A stretch of 64,000 nucleotides of DNA, taken from Ferrovibrio sp. MS7 (GTDB lineage Bacteria; Pseudomonadota; Alphaproteobacteria; Ferrovibrionales; Ferrovibrionaceae). The stretch lies in contig NZ_JBBKBA010000001.1 in assembly GCF_038404985.1 (NCBI RefSeq), positions 834,001-898,000 of the forward strand, given 5' to 3'. Shown here piece after piece: positions 59,514 through 64,000 of the stretch. The notes beneath the pieces are model-generated. The model saw nothing but the letters and a program-made list of their open reading frames with translations. It searched no databases and had not been told where the DNA came from. The stretch's first letter is position 1, and each line of letters opens with the position of its first letter. The position numbers and the translations under genes were made by a program.

Positions 59514-60854
59514 TTACTTCGTGAGCGCGCCATACACCATGTCGCGCAGCAGGCTGCGATAGGGCACACGCTGCTTCGGCGACTGCATCATGAACACCAC
59601 GAACAGGTTCTGCTTCGGGTCCACCCACATATAGGTGCCGCCGGCGCCGCCCCAGTTATATTCGCCGGCCGAGCCCTGCAGCGGCGACACGCCATCGCTC
59701 TTGCGCACGGCAAAGCCGAGGCCGAAGCCATAGCCTGTGCCTGGCAGGTAGAACGGGCCGGGCTTCACCACATCGCCCATATGATCGGCGGTCATGAAGC
59801 TGACGGTGGCGGGGCTGAGATAGCGTTTGCCGCCAAAGCTGCCCTTGTTCAGCATCATCTGCAGGAAGCGGGCATAATCCATTGCCGTGCCGGTGAGGCC
59901 GCCGCCGCCGGATTCCCATTTCGCCGCCTGGCGCGGATCGAAGAAATCGGCATCGGTGCCGATATTGCGATCATTGGCGAAAGGCTCGGCAACGCGCTTC
60001 TGCTTCGCTGCGTCGGTAACGTAGAAAGCCGTGTCCTTCATGCCCAGCGGATTGAAAATGCGCTGCTGCATCGACTGCCCGAGCGACTTGCCGTCCGCCA
60101 CTTCGATCACGCGGCCCAGCACATCGGTGTTGTAGCCGTAATCCCAGGTGGTGCCGGGCTGGTAGCCGAGCGGCAGCTTGGCGATGCGGTCGGCGAATTC
60201 GGCATTGTCGATATTGGTGCTGAGCGACACGCTCTCGCGGTAGGCGCGCTTCTGCAATGTGTCGCCGAAAAAGCCATAGGTAATGCCGGCGGTATGGCGC
60301 AGCAGATCCTGCACGCTGGGGGCGCGTGCCGGTGCCAGTTCCAGCACCATCTTGCCGTCGGCGCTGGGCTTTTCGACGCCCAGCTTGGCGTCCTTGAAGC
60401 TCGGGATGTAGCGCGCCACCGGATCGCCGATGGTGACCTTGCCTTCCTCCACCAGCTGCATCGCCACCGCGCTGGTGATCGGCTTGGTCATGGAATAGAT
60501 GCGGAAGATGCTGTCCTTGGCCATCGGGATCTTGGCCTGCGGGTCCTGCTGGCCGATGGCTTCGAAATAGGCAACCTTGCCGTGCCGCGCGATCAGCAAT
60601 ACCGCGCCCGGGATGGTGCCGGCATCGACATCGCTTTTGATGCGCTTGGAAATGGCGCCGAGCTTGGCGGAGGAGAAGCCCAGGGCTTCCGGCTTTTCGC
60701 GCGCCAGTTCGGCCGGCGCCTCGGCGGCGAGCACGGCTGTTGAGAGCAGCACGGGCGCTGAGAGCAGCAGGCCTGCTGCAAGAATGGATGTGGGGGCGAG
60801 AAAGCGGGTCTTATCGTGCCGCGCGAATTGACGCGGCAGGCCATAACGCTGCAT
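59514..60854 (-). CDS. Serine beta-lactamase-fold hydrolase/esterase, exported
   Basis: A 446-residue protein with a Sec signal (LAPTSILAAGLLLSAPVLLS, cleavage near VLAAEA). The class C beta-lactamase/EstB catalytic pair is SMTK (Ser-x-x-Lys, in FRIYSMTKPITSAV) and YGYN (Tyr-x-Asn). The third motif region is GGAGGTYMW. Such proteins are more often esterases or peptidases than beta-lactamases. GGGAGG precedes ATG 60854. It is divergent from a FadR-type regulator, which may control it. Confidence 0.88.
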   Translation of the reverse strand: MQRYGLPRQFARHDKTRFLAPTSILAAGLLLSAPVLLSTAVLAAEAPAELAREKPEALGFSSAKLGAISKRIKSDVDAGTIPGAVLLIARHGKVAYFEAIGQQDPQAKIPMAKDSIFRIYSMTKPITSAVAMQLVEEGKVTIGDPVARYIPSFKDAKLGVEKPSADGKMVLELAPARAPSVQDLLRHTAGITYGFFGDTLQKRAYRESVSLSTNIDNAEFADRIAKLPLGYQPGTTWDYGYNTDVLGRVIEVADGKSLGQSMQQRIFNPLGMKDTAFYVTDAAKQKRVAEPFANDRNIGTDADFFDPRQAAKWESGGGGLTGTAMDYARFLQMMLNKGSFGGKRYLSPATVSFMTADHMGDVVKPGPFYLPGTGYGFGLGFAVRKSDGVSPLQGSAGEYNWGGAGGTYMWVDPKQNLFVVFMMQSPKQRVPYRSLLRDMVYGALTK

Positions 60855-60871
60855 CGTATTTCCTCCCAAAT

Positions 60872-60917
60872 GGCGTTTCGTTTGCTTGAACGCCTTATTT
60901 GTGGGATTGTCGGACAA
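60872..60917. promoter_or_regulatory. Divergent operator region of FadR-type regulator
   Basis: TTGTC-G-GACAA at 60907-60917 is a perfect 5-1-5 palindrome of the kind bound by FadR/FCD-family GntR regulators (T-GT/AC-A core). A second inverted repeat, GGCGTT...AACGCC (60872-60877 and 60889-60894), lies next to it. Both fall in the 130-bp gap between the hydrolase (minus) and the regulator (plus). Confidence 0.5.
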
Positions 60918-60984
60918 AGTAGGGGGCGCGTCAAGGGGGCCTGATTTCGCGGCTTCCTCGATGCGCGGGGGAACCGAAGTCACC

Positions 60985-61776
60985 ATGGCTCAGCAGGACG
61001 AGCGCTTTCCGCGCATCAGCAATATTCCCGCGTATCAGCGCGTGGCCGAGATGATCGAGCAGGAGATCGTCAGCGGCCGGCTGCGTCCGGGCGAGGCGCT
61101 GGGCACGGAGGCCGAACTGGTGAAGCAGTTCGGCGTCAACCGCTCCACGGTGCGCGAGGGCATCCGGCTGCTGGAGCAGGGCGGCCTGATCCGCCGCGAT
61201 CCCAGCCGCAGGCTGATCGTCGGCCTGCCGCATTACGACAAGCTTTCCACCCGTGTCAGCCGCGCGCTGATCCTGCACCAGGTCAGTTTCCTGGAATTGT
61301 GGGAAGCCACCATGGCGATGAGCCTCGCCACGTTCGAACTGGCGATGAACCGCGCCACACCGAAGCTGATCGAGCGGCTGGAGCGCAACATCGCCGCCAC
61401 CGAAGCCGCCAAGCATGATCCGGCGGCGGTCGGCGAACTGGATGGCGAATTCCATATCCTGCTGGAAGAAGCCAGCAACAACCGCGTGCTGCAATTGGCC
61501 CGCGAGCCATCGAATATGCTGATCTATTCCGTCACCGAACTGGTGGTGCGCGATATCAGCCAGGGCGCCGAACGCCTGATCCAGGCGCACCGCATGCTGG
61601 TGCAGGCGCTGAAAGACAAGGATGTCGAACTCGGCCGGCTCTGGACCCGGCGCCATCTCAACGACTGGCGCAAGGGCTTCGAGCTTGGCGGCCGCGACCT
61701 CAACCAGCCGCTCGATTCAGTGCTGCTGGATGCCACCCGCATGCGCGAAAGCGCCAGCCGCAGCGCGGCGGAGTAG
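60985..61776 (+). CDS. GntR-family transcriptional regulator, FadR/FCD subgroup
   Basis: A 263-residue repressor-type regulator. The winged HTH (about 12-75) contains YQRVAEMIEQEIVSGRLRPG, TEAELVKQFGVNRSTVREGI and LEQGGLIRRD. The helical FCD ligand domain follows (DGEFHILLEEASNNRVLQLA). FCD regulators usually bind an organic acid. ATG 60985 is used; ATG 60961 is possible. It is divergent from the hydrolase and lies between two HAAT binding-protein genes, so it may govern both. Confidence 0.88.
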   Translation: MAQQDERFPRISNIPAYQRVAEMIEQEIVSGRLRPGEALGTEAELVKQFGVNRSTVREGIRLLEQGGLIRRDPSRRLIVGLPHYDKLSTRVSRALILHQVSFLELWEATMAMSLATFELAMNRATPKLIERLERNIAATEAAKHDPAAVGELDGEFHILLEEASNNRVLQLAREPSNMLIYSVTELVVRDISQGAERLIQAHRMLVQALKDKDVELGRLWTRRHLNDWRKGFELGGRDLNQPLDSVLLDATRMRESASRSAAE

Positions 61777-61792
61777 GGCAACACCTCTACTC

Positions 61793-61866
61793 GTCATCGC
61801 CGGACTTGATCCGGCGATCTCAGGCAGTCTGGCGTGAGATGCCCGGGTCAAGCCCGGGCATGACGA
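61793..61866. repeat. Palindromic intergenic repeat, type B copy 2
   Basis: CGCCGGACTTGATCCGGCG, then TCTCAGGCA, spacer, TGAGATGCCCGGGTCAAGC and CCGGGCATGACGA, the same order as the block at 45794-45868. Confidence 0.7.
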
Positions 61867-61884
61867 TGGTATTTGATCGGTTGG

Positions 61885-61968
61885 CCGTCATGCCCCGCTT
61901 TAGCCGGGGCATGACGCATTCCTTGTTTTTCGTGTCCTGTCATTCTCGCTTTCGCGAGGATGACGATT
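61885..61968. repeat. Two single-hairpin repeat fragments
   Basis: GTCATGCCCCGCTTTAGCCG continuing into GGGCATGAC (61887-61915), and GTCATTCTCGC-TTTC-GCGAGGATGAC (61939-61964). Each is one hairpin with the GTCAT/ATGAC ends that mark types A and B. They fill the gap between the convergent regulator and binding-protein genes. Confidence 0.6.
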
Positions 61969-63193
61969 ATTGTTTTATCCTGCAGGTGGTGGGCAAAGCG
62001 GTGGCGGCGGCTTTCACCACGCCCTGCGTCTTCCAGCCCCAGCCGGTGTTTTCCTCGTCGAACTTCATGCCGGCTTCCAGCGGGCCGAAGGAAGCGATTT
62101 CCAGATCCTGCAACAACTGGTGGTCAGTCGCGCGCATCTCCGCTGGCTGGCCGTAAAGCGTGCGGTAGCGCATGCCTTCCAATGCTGCCGCCACGCGTTT
62201 CGGTTCGGTGCTGCCGGCCTTGACGATGGCGGCATCCAGCATGTCCATCAGGGCGCGGATACGCGGCACGTTGAAGCTGCCGCCGAAGCGGGCGCGGTAG
62301 GCGGTCTCGATGCCGTCGCGGTCGGCCTCCGGGTGATTGGCATGGCCTTCGATGCTGGCGAACACGCGGTGCGTCAGGCCGGTCTGGCGGATCGCGGTCG
62401 GGCTGCCGATGCCGCTGGCGTAATAGGTGTACCAGTCGACCTGCAGGCCGGCATCGGCGGCGGCTTTCAGCAGCAGCGCCAGATCCGAGCCCCAGTTGCC
62501 GGTGATCACGCTGTCGGCGCCACTGGCCTTGATCTTCGCCACATAGGGCGCGAAATCAGTGATCTTGGCCATCGGGTGCAGTTCATCGCCAACGATCTGC
62601 AAGTCAGGCCGCTTGGCCTGCAGCATGTCGAGCGCTGATTTGCGCACCGCCTGACCGAAGGAATAATCCTGGTTGATCAGGTAGAGCTTGCGCGCCTGCG
62701 GCCGTGCCTTGATGAAGTCGGTCAACGCCTGCATCTTCATGTCGGCATGGGCATCCCAGCGGAAATGCCAGGGGCTGCATTTGTCGTTGGTCAGCGCCGG
62801 ATCAATCGCCGCGTAGTTCAGCAGCAAGGCCTGCCGGTTCGGGTTGCGCTCGTTATGCTTGTCCAGGAAATCCACCAGGGCGGCGGCAACGGCCGACGAA
62901 TTGCCCTGGGCGATAAAGCGGATGCCGGCATCGATCGCCTTCTGCGCCGCGACGATGCTTTCCTGCGGGCTCAACTTGTTGTCGTAGGCAACGATCTCGT
63001 AGCTGCGCGTGCCGCTGCTCAGGCGCTCGGCCATGAAGCGGAAATGATTGAGGCCGTTCTGCGTTACGGCAGCGGCGCCACCGGACAGCGGATCGATGAA
63101 GGCAACACGGACCGGCTCCGCTGCCTGCGCGGCAGCAGCAACGCAGAACAGCAGCGCCGCAACAAGAAAGCCACGCATGGTCAGCCTGGGCAT
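61967..63193 (-). CDS. Second HAAT solute-binding protein (orphan paralogue)
   Basis: A 408-residue binding protein clearly paralogous to that at 58124 (VRVAFIDPLSGGAAAV, YDNKLSPQESIVAAQKAID, TNDKCSPWHFRWDAHADMKM, EENTGWGWKT shared). Signal: FLVAALLFCVAAAAQA-AE. ATG 63193 lies 2 bp after the kinase stop; ATG 63178 is a possible alternative. It has no permease of its own and probably feeds the LivHMGF at 54345-58048. It is co-transcribed with the PfkB kinase. Confidence 0.9.
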   Translation of the reverse strand: MPRLTMRGFLVAALLFCVAAAAQAAEPVRVAFIDPLSGGAAAVTQNGLNHFRFMAERLSSGTRSYEIVAYDNKLSPQESIVAAQKAIDAGIRFIAQGNSSAVAAALVDFLDKHNERNPNRQALLLNYAAIDPALTNDKCSPWHFRWDAHADMKMQALTDFIKARPQARKLYLINQDYSFGQAVRKSALDMLQAKRPDLQIVGDELHPMAKITDFAPYVAKIKASGADSVITGNWGSDLALLLKAAADAGLQVDWYTYYASGIGSPTAIRQTGLTHRVFASIEGHANHPEADRDGIETAYRARFGGSFNVPRIRALMDMLDAAIVKAGSTEPKRVAAALEGMRYRTLYGQPAEMRATDHQLLQDLEIASFGPLEAGMKFDEENTGWGWKTQGVVKAAATALPTTCRIKQ

Positions 63194-63195
63194 GA

Positions 63196-64000
63196 TCAAC
63201 CGGCACGCGCCTGCTGCACGAAGGGCTTGAGGTCGATCAGCGGCCGGGCGCCGACATGGCTGATCACTTCCGCCGCGCAGAGGCTGCCAAGCCGGCCGCT
63301 GGCATGCAGGTCGAGGCCGGCGGTATAGCCATGCAGGAAGCCGGCGGCATAGAGATCGCCGGCGCCGGTGGTGTCCTTCACGCTCACGCCCTTCACCGCG
63401 TCGATGATATGCACGGTCTCGCCGGCCAGGATCACCGAGCCCTTTTCCGAGCGCGTCAGCGCCGCCACATCGACATGATGGCGCACATGCTGCAAGGCAC
63501 CGTCGAAATCGCTGCTCTGGTAGAGCGAGATGATCTCGCTCTCATTGGCAAACAGGATGTCCACCGCGTGCTCGACGAGATACTGGAATTCGGCGCGGTG
63601 GCGTTCGACGCAGAAGGCATCCGAAAGCGTCAGCGCCACCTTGTTGCCGGCTTCATGCGCCAGCCGCATCGCCTTGCGCATGGCTTCCTTGGCGCGCGGC
63701 TGGTCCCACAGATAGCCTTCGAGATAGGTCACCTTGGCACCGGCGACGGCGGCGGCGCTCACATCGTCGGGCGTCATCTCGGCGCAGGCGCCGAGATAGG
63801 TGTTCATGGTGCGCTGGGCATCGGGGGTCACCAGGATCAGGCAGCGCGCCGTGGCCGGGCCATCGGTTGCCGCCTTGGTATCGAAGCCGACGCCGATCTT
63901 GCGGATATCATGGCTGAAGGCATCGCCGAGTTCGTCGTTGCGCACGCGGCCGACGAAGCTGACCGAACCGCCGAGCATGGCGATGCCGGCGGCGGTATTG
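63196..64000 (-). CDS. PfkB-family carbohydrate/adenosine kinase (5' end outside window)
   Basis: At least 267 residues. The frame is open to the window edge, reading NTAAGIAMLGGSVSFVGRV, so the ATG at 63978 is internal and the true start lies outside. The PfkB signature 2 with catalytic Asp is VKDTTGAGDLYAAGFLHG. The segment YLEGYLWDQP and the NESEI motif match bacterial adenosine-kinase-like proteins. It phosphorylates a nucleoside or sugar. Linked to a binding-protein gene two bases downstream. Confidence 0.88.
   Translation of the reverse strand, partial: NTAAGIAMLGGSVSFVGRVRNDELGDAFSHDIRKIGVGFDTKAATDGPATARCLILVTPDAQRTMNTYLGACAEMTPDDVSAAAVAGAKVTYLEGYLWDQPRAKEAMRKAMRLAHEAGNKVALTLSDAFCVERHRAEFQYLVEHAVDILFANESEIISLYQSSDFDGALQHVRHHVDVAALTRSEKGSVILAGETVHIIDAVKGVSVKDTTGAGDLYAAGFLHGYTAGLDLHASGRLGSLCAAEVISHVGARPLIDLKPFVQQARAG

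Noticed and set aside
59514-60854. Antibiotic-resistance beta-lactamase
   Set aside because: SMTK and YGYN motifs fit the EstB/penicillin-binding esterase group; context is a transport and regulator cluster, not resistance.
29274-61968. CRISPR array from the repeated palindromes
   Set aside because: Copies are dispersed over 30 kb, differ in sequence and lack regular spacers or cas genes.

Overview
This is a GC-rich, gene-dense stretch of an alphaproteobacterial chromosome. The evidence is an EcfG-type general-stress sigma factor with a GGAAC-N16-CGTT promoter beside it, the core order murA / DUF2948 / hisG / hisD / UPF0262 / phosphatase-like / infA / maf / rng / yacG, a FixJ-like two-component system, and several HAAT (branched-chain amino-acid type) ABC transporters. 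A free-living, metabolically versatile Rhodospirillales-like organism fits best; the species cannot be fixed from the window. Both ends cut through genes: a biotin carboxylase on the left and a PfkB-family kinase on the right.

Layout. 1-15513 is a co-directional catabolic cluster: biotin carboxylase (partial), cupin, HMG-CoA-lyase-like enzyme, Old Yellow Enzyme, the biotin importer BioY, a complete HAAT transporter, the carboxyltransferase subunit, a free biotin carrier protein, an acyl-CoA ligase, an SDR dehydrogenase, a second solute-binding protein and a second acyl-CoA ligase. Together these look like import, CoA activation, biotin-dependent carboxylation and lyase cleavage of a branched or terpenoid-like acid. 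15525-15794 is a decayed cysteine-hydrolase gene. 16014-22262 carries a FixJ-like regulator, a stand-alone receiver, a PAS histidine kinase, an aldo/keto reductase, a cysteine hydrolase and a Tat-exported chloroperoxidase-type hydrolase; a CATAC-N4-GTATG-like dyad recurs in front of three of these genes. 22391-25916 encodes two unusual membrane-fusion proteins (PqqD-like/M50/HlyD and GAF-like/HlyD). 26095-27297 is a general-stress locus. 27388-29257 is a split aerotaxis-like receptor behind a perfect FNR/FixK box. 29368-34003 holds signalling and hypothetical genes and tRNA-Thr.

34003-45726 is the housekeeping core (nucleotide, cell-wall, histidine, RNA and outer-membrane lipid functions), interrupted by a SIMPL protein and a GAF histidine kinase. 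45976-48794 is the OxyR / AhpC / AhpD peroxide-defence locus. 49023-51055 encodes two proteins, each with two PAS_5-type repeats. 51090-51511 is a guanidine-II (mini-ykkC) riboswitch in front of a SugE/Gdx guanidinium exporter. 51515-54279 codes for a lipoprotein and an NfeD/SPFH pair. 54345-64000 is a second HAAT transporter, a serine hydrolase, a FadR-type regulator, an orphan paralogous binding protein and a PfkB kinase.

Non-coding highlights are two families of palindromic intergenic repeats, and a recurrent pattern in which the last codons of a gene, or the sequence just past its stop, are duplicated 16-35 bp downstream.
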